A DNA stretch of 64,000 nt from Membranipora membranacea (taxonomy: Eukaryota > Bryozoa > Gymnolaemata > Cheilostomatida > Membraniporidae), in assembly GCA_914767715.1 (NCBI GenBank), contig OU612065.1, forward strand, positions 30,566,001-30,630,000, written 5' to 3'. A model generated the notes under the pieces. That model saw only the letters and a list, made by a program, of their open reading frames with translations. It did no database searches and was not told where the DNA came from. This document shows, one piece after another, positions 1 to 13,900 of the stretch (position 1 is its first letter; the number at the start of each line of letters is the position of its first letter). A program made the translations under genes and the position numbers.

Positions 1-3000
1 TTATGACCCATGTCACCACAATTAGAAGCTATCAGAAATGATTATTTAATGATTGCAAAAAGATTAATTGATTGATAGATGAATTGTGTAAAAACTGATT
101 ATCCTGATAGTTTTGCATATGAAATTTAGAGATCCATCATAATGATCTTGATAATTTAGGCGGCTTTTAATAAACAAAAGTCTTTTTACATCAAATTCTC
201 ATCTGCCAACAGTGGCAGACCTGGATTTACAGAATGATGCAAATCAGGCAGGCATGAAATGGAAAGTGTTGCGACTAACTGAAACATTTCCGAAACAATC
301 ATAATCTGCACTAAAGTTGATAAATTGCGCAGTTAGTAATAGAATAATTATGCAGATATTCAGCTATGAGTAATGCGGCTGTCTGTGGTCCTCTGTGACC
401 AGAGTTTGCGGTTGTGACGGATGGGTGGGCAGAATGGTGAACAATAGCTAAGCTAAAAACTTGGTGTCATTGTTATAGATACCGGTTTCTCAAATTCATA
501 AATTATTGATGAATAACGATGAAACTTTCGCATAGAAGTCTCTATTAGAAACGGCTGCCAAGCATGCAATCTTTAGATCCCTCACCCTTAATTAATTTTG
601 CTAACTGCTTGCGTGTAGAATTCTCAGCGTGATTCAAAATTCGGAAATAATCACATAACGTCAATCCTGTTTTTCATGTTTTATGGCTGTGCATTGCTCT
701 CTGGTGAAAAGAGAAAGTGTAATATCTTTTAACCGGAGTCTAAAAATTGATTTGCAACAAGGAAAAGGTAATTAAATAGAAAGGCCTACAGCGCTGTTAC
801 CGCATTATGAAATTGCAAAGCTGAGAATTTTTACACCCCCAAGTGGCACTTTCCAGGGTAAATCAATACTTTTCAATTCAAAATCTTATTCGTGTCCATA
901 AAAATAATAATATTCTGTTGATTGTTATTTTTCAGAAGAGGAGATGCTTTGCTTAGCTCAGTGGAAAGAGAATAATAACAACCATCTGGTCATATCAAAA
1001 AAATCATATCCAAGAAGCGGCAACTGCTTCGTAAGTAGCATGCGAACCTCACATTTCACACACCGCGGGCTACGCTCATATTTTTAGCTGCAGCCTCTTC
1101 AGGGCTTTGCGTGTTTACCTTCTCCTTGTTATTAAACATCATGTACATCATCATCATACTAACTGCCTATGATGCCTAACAGTAGATGTTTGAGAAGAGA
1201 AGATGTTTACTGAGCTATAACAACAAGTGTGCTCTTGTTATTCCACTCTCTCTAATGATCACTTTGTCCCGGATCAACTACTCATCTCGCACAGCTTGCT
1301 CCTTGAGATGTAGCCCCAAGGTCTTACAAAAGCTTTGAGGGTCCTATCGCTGTCCACCCGCAGCGCTGATTAGGATGGTCGGTTTCCGAGGCTAGCTGTA
1401 GTGTATTGGGGAAGGGAATCAGGAGCACTTGTATTCACTTGTCTTGACAACCTGTCAGTAGCATAACTATGACAGGAAGAAACGCCACTGTCACATCTGC
1501 ATAACGTACCAAAGGCTGTTCTTTCAAATTATCAGTGTCAAAATTATTGATTGCATTCTTACGTCAATGGCTGCCTTATTCAGCAAAATGCTGAATTCAG
1601 TAAAATATGATGACACTGAATTTTGAATTGGTCTCTGCGATCCTTCTACCCGACAAAGTTGCATTTTACTGCCAAAAAGTTTTGACACGGCTTCTCGCTT
1701 ACTGTATAATCAGTTATTGTGATAGTCAGGTGACATTTTTATTTGACAAGCGAGGATGTAATTGAATTCTCATTTGAACCCAAATCATAAACAAATCATG
1801 AATTCTCAAAGCAACTCTACAATACAAGCTGTGAAATATTTTCGGCAGTATCAGTACACCTGTGTCATCGAGCGATCCAGAGACATTCCTACACCTAAGT
1901 GATGTTATATTACTGTCTGTATATATATAACAGAGACTATAGATAACTACAATCACATATAATCGATAGACGATCACAATATACGATAACTATATAATCA
2001 CATCGCTGTATAACCACTTCTCTCTTTTTGTAGACATATACAGTCACATCAGATAAAGATGTTATAATAGATATAGACCAGAAATGTAACTATGACGCTC
2101 CTTTTATATTAGACTCCTCGTACCCTCATCCGCCATTCCGGTTACCTCCCCCTACCGGTAAGTAATCTATACACACACATAAACCTCTACCATCTTATTG
2201 TGAGGAAATAAAATGCCTCTTTTTTCTAGCCTTTAGTTCCTTTATGGACTATAGGGTTGAGGATTTCACAAGCGTTGACCACCTGATCAATGAACCACAA
2301 AAAGTTTCTTTGCCACAGAAATTCTGCTGCCTCATTTATTCTTCTGTCTTGTGTGGGGGCAGGTTGACCCGAATAAGTTCTAGTTCGCTGGATTAGATAA
2401 TTGGCCTGCCACTTGAAAATGAAATGCTAAACAGTTTTGATATGGAATTAATAATTATGATTGGTAGGTAATCCATGGTATGATTACGATATCTCTGAAT
2501 AATAAATTGAATGAGTCAACCACCAAACGTCATAACTTTAAGAATTGACCAAAAAACATGTTTAATCAATCATAATTCATAACAGGATTTTGAAGAATAT
2601 TTGAAGTAAATCTATGAATAATGATGGAGAGGAAAAATTAAAATGAAGTCTTGGCAGTTATTACAATAGTGACACATGTATCTATGGCCACATCTCCGTG
2701 TTTTCTGTCGTAACTCACTTTCACTAAGAGACTGGCAGTCTAGTCATCGCGAAACGCATCCATGGAGAGTGACACTAATCAGCATTGACAACCTAGGCCT
2801 TCTTCGCCTAATAGCGAACGGATATTTAATTGCAATCATTTATTCAAATGAATCTAAAAATATGCATCAGTGAAAGGATAACTTTTTTACGCAGGGTATC
2901 AATGCGACCACAACATATTGTAAAGCTTGATTGCGGTGGTTTGATATTCTTGTTATATAATGATGTATGAGGGAACGGTAGGCCCTTCCTGTGGTCATGG

Positions 3001-4749
3001 ATCTAATTGCGGTTACTGCCATAATTTAACACCCATTGCAGGAAATTGTTTAGAGATGGATTTTTTGTTGAAATTAGGTTCACTTTCAGGGCAACAATGC
3101 CAATATTTATAATCTTTGACAATGCCAAGCCACAATCAATTGCTTAGTGTATGACGATGTCTTTTCCACCCAACATTATCTTGATGCCAGATTGCGGCAA
3201 TCAGCAACATCAGGTGAAGCAATCAGAGATACTGACTTGTTGGGAAAAGTAAACTTCCTGATAAAATTCAATGTAATTTCCTTGATGTTCCTTCTTCAGT
3301 TTTGTTGGAATCTTTAATACTGAATTCTCACAGCCCCAGGTTTCATTGAATTCTCATGGCTCAAGCGGCAGATGACAAAACATTGTCTGATATTTCAATT
3401 TGGTATTTTTTAGATTCCGGCGATGAAGGAGAAAAAGCAGATCTCACAAAGAGTGGTTACCAAAAAACTAGTGATACTGCCGAGCACAACTTAGCGCTGA
3501 CTCTAAGTGGAAACAGAGGCAGCGCGATGCACCACATGCTGACATTAATAACATTTACAGTATTTCTCTCATATTTGTGAGATATTTTCTTTTGTGTCAA
3601 ACCAAAGTGCATAATATACAGGCATGTCGGACTGAGAGATAAGCAAGTGTTCTCTCCTCTCAAGCCGAGAGTAGAACCAAACTGGTAAAAGTTTCTCAAA
3701 CTGCATATTCCTGCCAATAGTGTTCATACATATCTGCCATTTTATACGGAGCTAAAGATCTGATATTTATACAGAGCTATAGTTAACCTACTCTATACAT
3801 ATCTGGAGTTCTGACATATCAGTTTTTTTCTGGTGGTGAGAGCGACAGTCATAAAAAGCCAAATCTCGCCATTTTTTAGCTGTATAGTATCCAAAACTGG
3901 TGATCATTTTTCATGTTGTAATGGTGCAAAAAGTTTTTTGTCAAAGAGATTAAACACCTCTGGTCATTTTTTAATTTATCTGTGTTATCTAAATTTCAGC
4001 ATATATTTTTGTCATAGCATTAGGTTGAACAGAAACGCTTACAAAGCTAAGTCAGATAGGACTTCTAGTGGTTTTAACAGTTCAGTTAACTAAAACAAGA
4101 GTTTAGACTCAATTATTTTTGTGCTTGGTTCAAGAAAGTCCCCCAGTGACGAGAATTTAGTGTTATATTATTTATTTATCTCCTTCAAACATATCTCCAT
4201 GGCTATAAAACTGTTATCATTTTCTGTTCTTAGTTTGTTTATTCTTATTATTGATGTCGAGATTATTTTTCATGACTCAGTCATGAGAGTATATTTTTAT
4301 ATTACTGTCGCTCAATGATGCATACTGTTTGTTATGCACAAGTTCATTTGTCAATAAAAAATGTTCAAAACATGAATTATAAAAGTATGAAATGGTCGAT
4401 TTTTATCACTAATTAGCATTTATGGGTGGCATTTTAGCAGCCCACCAGTCTAGTAATGGATGAAACCTTTGATCTGTGATCAATGTTGATGACGTTTTCA
4501 TACCCATTAAATGAATTAATCCGTCATTCTAGTTTGAAAGAATTTCCTGTTCAACTCACCATTATTTTACCTGAAATTACAATATGTCAACATACTCCCT
4601 GGAGTTGGCACCAAAAAATATCAAGTCTCACAAAGTTGTTTGCTCTGGTGTGAAAAGAAGACAACTTTACCATATATCAAAACAATCTTGAGACAACCAG
4701 CCTATGAAGGACCAATGAGTTTTTGTTGATAGAAGGACAAGGCAATAGG
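1..4749. other. Left flank without recognised genes
   Basis: No exon with conserved protein similarity, credible splice sites and matching phase was found on either strand. The open frames here are short (at most about 85 codons), low in recognisable motifs and often begin at non-ATG codons. The stretch is AT-rich. It must hold the 3' UTR of TTC33 near its right end, because that gene's stop is at 4750. A distant regulatory role or UTR of a gene outside the window cannot be excluded. Confidence 0.5.
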
Positions 4750-6210
4750 TCAAATCTGTTTGATTCCAACTCTCATACACTCTCTAACATAAAAACTAAG
4801 ATCTTCTTGAGTTAAATGTTTGTGTTTTGCCTGTAAGTCTTTAAGTAGGTCACATGCCCATTTCAAATCATCCTGCCGTAGCTCCTCGCAATCAGGTTGC
4901 AAGTGAATTGCCTTTTGAAAAGTCACAATCGCGGATTTGATTTCACCGATGTTGAGCTGACATCGCCCAAGTGTTTGTAGAGAAATCCACCAGTTTTGTT
5001 TAGATGACACTGCGTGTTCTGCCACATTGACAGCGGGATAAAGTTCGCCTAAGCTTGATAGAGCTTGAGCCTTCATATCGAGCGTCCTCTCATTGTTGGG
5101 GAACAGCTGCAGTGACTCATCCCATTTTCCAATAGCTTCCCAGAATCTGGAATAGTTGAGAGACATGTCTGTCATAACACATGAATTCAATGATACATAC
5201 TCATCGGATCACTCTGATATGATGCAATAACTGGGTATCGAGGTGTTTTCTTAGGTTGTATGGTAGCAAAGAAGCAAAAGCGGAATTTCAGAGTTGACAT
5301 ATGAAATTGAAAAATAGATTTAGGTGCTTTTAGGTTCTACATCAGGGGCTGAAGACCATGGATGTCTTTAGGCAATAAGATGATTTGATTTTGATGATTA
5401 TAGCCAAGAGAGTATAAACTCCTAGTTCTTAAGTATCGACCATTATACTAAAAAGTCAATTTTTCTGGTAGAAGCAAGGTTTTCCTGGTGGGACCCAAGC
5501 AAAATAAAAAAATACAATAAAATCCGTCTGATCAGATATAGACAGGTCTAAGTTGAGGCATATTGAAAATATCATGATCATAGCTCAACTGATAAAGCAA
5601 AAGATTCTGTGTATCAATCTATTTTCGCCGAGTGTTGATAAACGAGTGGGGTGCTTGATTATACAATGCTGTTTCCGAGTCGCAGCTGATTCAAATGCAA
5701 GAAAAATGAATCAAACTGGGATTTTGAATGCTAAGGATATATATCTATGCTGAAACATATCACGGTATATTTGCCAACCTAAATTACTAGAGTTACCTCG
5801 TCCTACTCCTAACGATCCGCAAATAGTCATACATATTAGCTAGAACAAGTTTGTTCTCACAGTGGTGGTGGAGGGATATTGCAAATGTTTGGTATCGAGG
5901 AGACACAATACCAAACATTGGCAATGTCCCTCCGCCTCCACAGAGGGAACAAACTTGTTCTACAGAATAGCGTAGCCACTCACCTCTCAGCTTCAGCTAG
6001 AGTAACTCCCTCACTGTTCAATCTGTTAGACTTAGAGACAGCATCTTCCAGCGGTATCTTCCTCTTCTTGATTGGTACATTGTGTAGCCAATCAACATCC
6101 TCGTCCACCTCACTAGGGTCTACCTGAACGTCGTCAGAGAAAGCTGAACTGGTAGCCTCACTGGCTGTGAGCTTGGCGCGCTTATTTTTCCATCCGAAGG
6201 AAGTAGCCAT
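4750..6210 (-). CDS. TTC33: Tetratricopeptide repeat protein 33 (TTC33)
   Basis: Two-exon gene, 207 residues. Coding exons are 5984-6210 and 4750-5146; the join falls inside an AGA codon (donor GAGAG/GTGAGT, acceptor TTCCAG/ATTC). The N-terminus begins MATSFGWKNKR, matching the FGWKRK start of vertebrate TTC33, followed by an acidic stretch, WLHNVPIKKRK and LNSEGVTLAEAER. Exon 2 carries TPR helices: FWEAIGKWDESLQLFP, then a YPAVNVAEHAV block, then TLGRCQLNIGEIKSAIVTF with HLQP. The vertebrate protein is about 260 residues, so the C-terminal tail is shorter here. TTC33 is a small TPR adaptor, also called osmosis-responsive factor, of poorly defined role; TPRs normally bind partner peptides. 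The start is the first ATG before the conserved block. The single intron (about 840 bp) holds a foldback transposon. The gene lies 402 bp downstream of the ASPDH stop in the same direction. Confidence 0.92.
5841..5962. mobile_element. Foldback MITE in the TTC33 intron
   Basis: An almost complete inverted repeat: arms of about 55 bp (5841-5895 and 5908-5962) with a 12-base loop. The outer ends read TAGAACAAGTTTGTTC and its complement, and both ends begin or end in TA. Arms differ at several positions, so the copy is not brand new. The structure suits a short hairpin MITE with a TA target, which would fit a Tc1/mariner-type helper; the superfamily is inferred. It lies wholly within the intron and ends 21 bp before the exon 1 donor. 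Confidence 0.75.
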
Positions 6211-6612
6211 CGCATGACATCATTAGCCCTAAAACAGCAGAACTTCTGTTTTAATGGTACTTTTTGCCGATAAGTACATTAAACAGGTTTTGTTATCATT
6301 ATAATAATAATATGTCACTGACACAAGCAACTGATAACATTTTTTGTTTATTTCAGCATACTTTTATTATTGTTTATAAATGTAAACAAGTCAAAACTGA
6401 TTACTTTAATTAGTAAAAATACATCGCCATAACCATCATGATTGAATTGCACATATTGTAATTTAAGTTTAAAATAGTCTATACATTGTGATGATGATAT
6501 TATTCGGATTATTAAATTGTAAAAAATTTCAAAATACTATTCAGTGTTTGGCATAATTTGGAAGCCGACTTGGTTCTTATTAGAAACCTAGAAAAAATTA
6601 TTAATCAATGTC
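6211..6612. other. TTC33-ASPDH intergenic spacer
   Basis: A 402-bp AT-rich spacer between the ASPDH stop and the TTC33 start; both genes point left. It should contain the ASPDH 3' UTR and the TTC33 promoter. AATAAA-type signals on the minus strand occur near 6347-6372 (read as TTTATT on the plus strand). No RNA gene or repeat was recognised. Confidence 0.5.
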
Positions 6613-8481
6613 TTAACAAAGGTGGACGCCGGGTCCTCTCCCAGCAGCACTTTTAAGACTGCTAAAGAATGACATGTATGTGGCCATCCCTGTGACAGCG
6701 CCAGGATCAGCGGGATTTCTCCTCTCTGTGTGCACATGGAAGGCTCTGTCTGTGGCAATGTTACCGGGACCCCAGGCATCTACCTCAACTATATGCCAGT
6801 CTGTCATCTCAGGATCAGCTACTAAACGTCCAATAACCTGTCAGGTAAAACAAATGCTAATGTGAAGAATAGAAAATTTGTTACATTTATTCTGTTGAAC
6901 AAAAAGGCTGCTAAAAAGGTTGTTGATTATATATTCCACCATATTTACAAAGTGGGTCACAGATACTGTAATTGAAAACATGTGTCATCTAGATAATTTT
7001 ACTGTTAAAACTACTTGGTGAAGCTAGCAGCAGAGAAAACTTACTCACACCCACACCGATCACATGTACCATCACAATTAGGGGTGGGTAAATGTTACTG
7101 CTACAAAATTGACTCCAACGATCAGAGATACACATGTTTAATCTCGAAGTCAGTGTGACTCATAGCCTTACCTTATCAAATCCTAGGTTGCCAGCAGCCA
7201 TTGAGGCTACAGCCATAGTGTTGACATTATTAGGAGCTAGCGGACACAGTCCTCTCACTGGCCCCTCATACAGAGTCACTGCTTTGTCAGTAACAGCGTC
7301 GTTCTTCACTTTTAGCTCTCCGTTTAATTTCAAACAAGACGGATGCTTAGTCATAGATACTCTCAGTGCCTGAATATAAACAGCAAAGCAAAGAGTGATA
7401 CATGAAAGAGCTAAACCTCAAAATAATACAGGAATAAAAGACACACTGATATGAAGAAGTGATATTGTTGCTGAGAGTTAGGCCCCTATTTGGTTTTAGG
7501 TACAAGGGAAGATAACTACAACTTTATCTCTGCAGCTGGTAAAACTCTGATTAAAAATTAGAATTGTTTTTTAGGAAATGTGTTTGCTTACCTGCAGAGT
7601 ACCTCTGTCAGCCATCTTTTTAATATCCTCACCTCCCCAGAATGCACCAGCGGGTAGATATAAAGCATGTTTAGTAGCTGCAGATCGAAGAATTGCCTCA
7701 ACTTCAGCATCGGCTAGCGCAGTAGGGGATCCAACCAAGTAGTCGGCCATCTGTAAACAAAAAATATATTTTGGAAGCCAACAAAATGTACAGGTTGTCT
7801 TGTCTCATACCTAGTAATTTTTGCAATATTTTATGGCTTATTTCACATTGTAAAACAGAGAAATATGTACTGGCTCTAATTTTTATTTCACTTTTTATCC
7901 TACCAATTGTAATCACTGTCTCATTTGCTATCACATGTCCTGACAGAAAAATTAAAGTCTGTACAAACAAACCGGTAAAGGTGAAGAGCTTCATCTTAAC
8001 AGAAGTCGCAACAGGGGTAAAAATAAATGTTACCAAAAACAAAACCCGTAATAGCCTTATTATGTTTTCAGAAGACAAATGATTATTTTCTGTATATAAT
8101 TATTACCCTGTACCTTCACAGTGTTCATTCCCAAAATTATTGGTGAGAACCATTTAGAAGCTGAGTATCAGTCATGAGATTCAAGCCTCATGCGAATGAT
8201 TATGGTGTGTTAAGTAAGCTCACCTCCAGAAACAGTTTTCCGTATTCCTTAGATATACAGGGATGTGCAACTTCAATGATAATATCAGGTGACCTCTCAG
8301 CGACATTGCTAAGGTCATCAAGTATATATTTGGACTTGACTTTTCCTGTGAAAGCCTCTTTTGATCTATTCCAGACAAATGCTAGTTCTAATGAAGCGTC
8401 ATCAAGGATTTTAGTGACTAGAAATTCACCGAGCTTTCCATAACCAACCACACCCACCCTTCTTGGTTGTGTTGATGCCAT
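6613..8481 (-). CDS. ASPDH: Aspartate dehydrogenase domain-containing protein
   Basis: Four exons, all in phase 0: 8224-8481, 7592-7750, 7172-7369 and 6613-6837, giving 279 residues against 283 in the human protein. Exon 1 begins MASTQPRRVGVVGYGKLG, with the Rossmann dinucleotide motif GYGKLG (G-x-G-x-x-G), then FVWNR and EVAHP. Exon 2 reads DYLVGSPTALAD and LPAGAFWGGEDI. Exon 3 holds the MTKHP histidine region and LYEGPVRGLCPLAPNN, NTMAVASMAA. Exon 4 holds HVHTERRNPADPGAVTG and ends GPGVHLC, the same ending as vertebrate ASPDH. The family oxidises L-aspartate with NAD(P) or makes it in the reverse direction; the role of the animal members is not well established. An in-frame upstream ATG would add 13 residues, but MAST is the better start because the conserved fold begins right after it. 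Every splice site is GT-AG. Confidence 0.95.
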
Positions 8482-9761
8482 CGCTGCGCTAATTTTGGTT
8501 ACCCTATAGGAAAAAACCAAATATCTTTACTCTATTTGGTTAGGTCTAACCTAAACAGTACCAAGCTTACAATAAGTCAGGTCATGCGGATACAATATCT
8601 CTTAAGACTACTAGTATTGCCTTTTCTCAGCGGCCTGTAGGGTATCATGCTTAAAGGTTTAAAAGTTAATTCAAAAGCCAGGTAGAGGCAAAAATGGAAA
8701 ATTGAGCTTGCTGGAAGAAATAAAGACTGGCATTCAATAAGACTAGAGTATCTTGCTTTTGAATAGCTGAATTACCACTGACTGCGAAGCAAGGCAATTA
8801 AGGACGCAAGAGTGATGGAATCCCGACAACACAGTTATTCGAGATGTTGAGACATGAATCCACATTAAGGTGTGCGAATTACATGTGAGGAAGGCGGGGT
8901 ACGTTAAGACGGTTTTTACATATTTGATTGTCCAATGCAGTGAATTGTGCCAGAGTAATTAAACTTGGCACTGGAATTGGGCTTCATGTCTTCCATTAAC
9001 AGGAGTGAGGCTATCAACTTTTTGCAGCAAGAAAAGGAAACGTTTAAAGATAATCGGGAAGCGGCTCAACATGCCGCCCCCAGCACGGGGCATGTTGAGT
9101 CTTGTTAGGAATAGATGACATTTACATTGATTGGCGCATTAATTACTTTTTACACGTAAAACAATGAAAGACTAAATAATTATCTTCCCATAGTAGTTTT
9201 CTTTCTTTTTGACAGCTTAAAAAGGGTCTCTCTGGTCAGATGTCCTCTGATGGAGGAGAAATCTCAAAAACATAACATGGCAACATGCAGTGGTATTTGT
9301 AAAAAGTAGGGAGGGTGGGCTCAAGGAGTTAGACTCCTTGGTTGGCTCCATTTCCTGACTTTGGGAAATGCAGCAGTCCTATGACTATGAATTTCATTTT
9401 CATAGGACTGGCTTTACAAAGGTTTGCTATGTCCTGACCTTTCTATGAGTATGACTATCTATTATTATGAATTTGGTTTGAACAAGGACACCAAGTTGGT
9501 TTGAACCTGTTTTCAACACTACAACAGCATATAAATTTAGCCTATGGAGCTTTAAATGAGAGGAGTGTTTGCATAATAAGGTCAGTGTTGGCAAGAATCA
9601 ATGCATGTGAACAATTAATTTGAGCAACATGAGGCATGACCTCTAATTGAAAACCAACCCCAGGCCAATTTTATTAAATAAATTCCATGTTTTTGCACAA
9701 ACCTTATTTTATGTAGACCAAGATCTCAAAAGTGTAGATGGGGATATCCATCACGGGTGCA
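8482..9761. other. ASPDH upstream region
   Basis: Non-coding, between the divergent ASPDH and ORC2 genes and left of the assembly gap. It should include the ASPDH promoter. No conserved coding exon, RNA gene or clear transposon was seen. Confidence 0.4.
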
Positions 9762-10261
9762 NNNNNNNNNNNNNNNNNNNNNNNNNNNNNNNNNNNNNNN
9801 NNNNNNNNNNNNNNNNNNNNNNNNNNNNNNNNNNNNNNNNNNNNNNNNNNNNNNNNNNNNNNNNNNNNNNNNNNNNNNNNNNNNNNNNNNNNNNNNNNNN
9901 NNNNNNNNNNNNNNNNNNNNNNNNNNNNNNNNNNNNNNNNNNNNNNNNNNNNNNNNNNNNNNNNNNNNNNNNNNNNNNNNNNNNNNNNNNNNNNNNNNNN
10001 NNNNNNNNNNNNNNNNNNNNNNNNNNNNNNNNNNNNNNNNNNNNNNNNNNNNNNNNNNNNNNNNNNNNNNNNNNNNNNNNNNNNNNNNNNNNNNNNNNNN
10101 NNNNNNNNNNNNNNNNNNNNNNNNNNNNNNNNNNNNNNNNNNNNNNNNNNNNNNNNNNNNNNNNNNNNNNNNNNNNNNNNNNNNNNNNNNNNNNNNNNNN
10201 NNNNNNNNNNNNNNNNNNNNNNNNNNNNNNNNNNNNNNNNNNNNNNNNNNNNNNNNNNNNN
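9762..10261. other. Assembly gap (500 N)
   Basis: Exactly 500 N, the usual placeholder for a scaffold join of unknown length. Anything between ASPDH and ORC2 may be missing, and the real distance between the genes is unknown. Long open frames crossing this interval are only runs of X. Confidence 0.99.
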
Positions 10262-10952
10262 TAGAACGCACCCGATCCATCACACCCACAGTCATATATG
10301 ATACTAGGCAACATAACCTTTTTCTAACCTTGCGCTCTACATAGACACGATATGCTGATTGTGTGAAATGGTAATCAATATTGTGAAGTCAGTGTTGGTG
10401 GGAAAATTAATATCAAGAGTGAAGAAAAAAAAGGAGCAGACATAGAAAGAAGGATTTCTTCTTACCATCCATCCCACCCAGCTAGGGGCGAGTTAGACAT
10501 ATTTGGGAGGTTCTGATAACACCAAGATCGACTCCTCCTTACCTAAGTTGTTGTAAATCATTGAAGTAAGTGCCACATTATGACCTATTTGCTACCAATG
10601 ATGAACGAGGTTTAGTTCATTGTTGCTACTAGTACTATCTATTCTATGTCTATTGAATTGAATGGTTGGCCTGGACTGGCTGGGCAAGAAGAAGAATGAA
10701 ACCAAACAAGTATGAATTGAATGAATATCAATATGAATGTAATGATTAATGTTACTTGAATGTGTACGGAACCTGTTCCTGGTTTGTAGTAGCAAAAACA
10801 AATGTCATGAACTGAAAAATACACCCATCCCATAAAACTTCTGTCAACAGCTAGTCTATCCTATATATATTTTTTACTATCATCATCATAATGATTATCA
10901 TAAAAAATATTTTATTTTGTTTGCATTATTAGATTACTCTTTGATTAGAATC
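10262..10952. other. ORC2 upstream region
   Basis: AT-rich non-coding sequence between the gap and the ORC2 start codon, expected to hold the ORC2 promoter and 5' UTR. No other gene was recognised. Confidence 0.4.
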
Positions 10953-13900
10953 ATGGTGAAGCTTAGAACAAGAAAATCACCTGCTAGAGCTTCAAATGAG
11001 GATAAAGAGAATGCCGATGATGATGAGACGGGAGTTATCGCTTCACGAAGCTCAAGTCGTGTATCTTTCCAAGGAGACGCCACACAACTTGTGTTTATCG
11101 AGGATGTCAGTCAGCACACTGATAAACTAACAGGTTTGATTAAAATAACTACTTATTGAGAGGTTCATTCATCGGCTTTCAGTCAAGTTGTTTAACTCCA
11201 ATTTACTTCTCTATCTACATAGCAATGGTATTCTGTTACAAAAACATTTCTTTCTAGTCATTATATTTGATGACGCTTCTTGATGCTTTGCTGAATTACC
11301 CTGGAAACATATTGTGCGGCCTGCAAAGTGCATGGATCAAATGATCAAACTGAGAGATCATACCCAACACTTTTCAAATTTTGAACTATGATTTTTCACA
11401 TTCAGGCTACAAGAAGCAGAAATCATCACTGGCCTCCGGGAGAAGTGGAGGTAGGATTGGTCGGTCTCTGCGTAGTGTTAGTATCGTAGAGCCTGCTACT
11501 CTAGAGGAGAGTATAAGTGAGCCGTCGCAGGAGGATTATGATGTACATCTCACCAGACAGGCTAAGGGTATGTGAACCAAACTATTATCTTGTATTTCTT
11601 ATAGTTGTGCTGTTGATGATGTAGTGAACAATTGCAATTACTCATGCGATCTACTACAAGTGAAACCTTTGTGTATTATAGTATTGTGTTAAAAAGCAAT
11701 GTGTGCACTGTCTTAACAATGTTGACTGAAAACTCCCAGTGATTCGGGTTTTGTTAGCTATGTAGCCTCCATTTTCTCATGATGTTGAATGATTGAGAAC
11801 CTTCAGAAGCTGACCCAAGACGCTATTGAAATTTAGAGCTTGTATATTGATATCCTATCCATAAAAATAACATGTTGATAGATAATTACTCCTCTTTCAT
11901 GGTCTATAAACAAATGATGCTATGATTGAGACACTGCTTTATGGCTAATTCAGAACATCTTATCGTTGTTCAGATGATGAGATTTCTGACGAGGGGGAAG
12001 TTGAGGGCAAAAGTCTGTTCGGATTCAGAACGCCGAAACGATCACGTAACACACGTAAGAATCTGTCTCAGTGTCTAATAACCCTCAGTCTGATTGTTGT
12101 TTGGTACATAAGTACTTTTAATAATGACATATAATATACACTGGTCCTAAGGCGACAATCATAAATAGTGTGTTGTTCAATATGTATTTGTTCTTCTCAT
12201 GGTGAATTGTGTTTACGGAGTGTTAAGCCCTATTTTCTTGTCTTTAAGCTGCAAAATCCACTCCCAGAGAAAAGTCATCAAAACGTGGAGACTCTTCAAC
12301 TGCTGCAGACAGTGAAGCTAAGAAAGGGAGAGGCAGGTCAAGAAAAGATCCAACTACTTCTGCGGAGGTCCCAGTGAAAAGGAGAGGGCGACCAAGAAAA
12401 GTGGAAGCTACAACACCTTACAGGCTAGCTGCTAGAATGGATACTAACGGTACCTATATCAGTGTTTCAGAAATACCTGATCAAACTTAGCTCTGATTTC
12501 ACATGGTCAATCACAGAACAAGGCGATGATTGACATGACCAATGACATGACATGACCGATGATGTCTCTTTTTGATAAAAAAGGATATTGTCAGACATTG
12601 TGTGATATTTCAAAACACCTAGTCATGAGTAAAACTATAGCTAATTATGAGTAGTTCGAGTTTAGCCTCGTTCTGTTCAGATCTCCAGTTACTTTGGCGA
12701 TATTTTTTGAGATAAAATTGCTGGCCTCTATGTTGGAGTAGGTAGTGCAATGTTCAACTCTTTGATGGTAGGTGATGGAGGATCAGACTCGGACAGTGCT
12801 GACTCAGACAGCGATCAGAGTTCAGTTAGCAGTACATCAGACTCAGGCCGACCAGTCGATAGATCGGCATCTCAAAGTGTGGTATGTTCAGGGCACTAAT
12901 TTATATCATATGGATGAGGGGAACGTATCTGACCCTGAACAAGCGTATGGCTAATTCTGTATGGTTGCTGGACCTCATTTCTCATCTTTCTCATCACAGC
13001 TGACCCTTTTTAAATGTTGTCAAGCAGCTTGCCTGAGTTTTTGAAGGTTGTTACTGGGTCGTCAATCAATACATAACGTAGCTGCAAGTTTATAGCTTTA
13101 TTCACATCCACAAAGTTATATATTGATGGCATATCTCCACAAATAGCCGTACTACGTATTTTACCACTTATTCATAAATTCATATCAATGGTTCAGGGGC
13201 TTTAAAAGAAATCAGGTCAGCAGGTTTGTGCAGCATCATTAAATATTGGTGACAATGAATGTCACTGTGCTCAACTTGACAAGCATGTGAATTTTAGTTT
13301 TGCCCCTATGGTAGGTTAATCAGATATCCGTCTTTTTCATTTCTTCTCCAATGGAAGGGCAACTTCTTGTTTTTGTTTATTGTTTTTGCCCATGAAGATA
13401 TAAACATATTTATATGCTGATGATTTTACCAAAGAGTTTTATCCCTAGACTTGATAATAGGTCTAGGGTTATAACAAAATAGTTCTAGGGTGTTAATTGA
13501 TAAATAGGACTAGTGTTTCATCCCACATATATTTTACACCTTTGTGAAAGAGAAGTCCTTGGTGTCAATCAGTTAATTAAAATTGTTTTTTTTTATAATT
13601 ACTCATTATTAGCCTAATATGGCTGATGAGTTCTTCAAAGCTCAGAGCCAGAAGACGGTAACTAGTGATCACACGCTCGCTCGGCTACGGGAGGATGGAA
13701 TGTTAGATCAGACGTCTCTCGAGGAGATACTACAGAGTAGGAATAATAAATATGAGGACGATGTGACACAACTTCTCACAGAACACAGAGCAATGTTCAG
13801 GCTCTGGATGCTACAGCTCTGGTATGCGGAAAATTAAATACCAAAAAAAATTATCTACATTTATATATATTCAGTACGAAATGCAACATTTTAAAACGAA

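Noticed and set aside
5879-6127. Plus-strand frame opposite TTC33 exon 1
   Set aside because: It is the antisense shadow of TTC33 exon 1 plus the foldback MITE.
9647-10344. Several 187-205 codon open frames across the N run
   Set aside because: They consist almost wholly of X from the 500-base gap and have no coding evidence.
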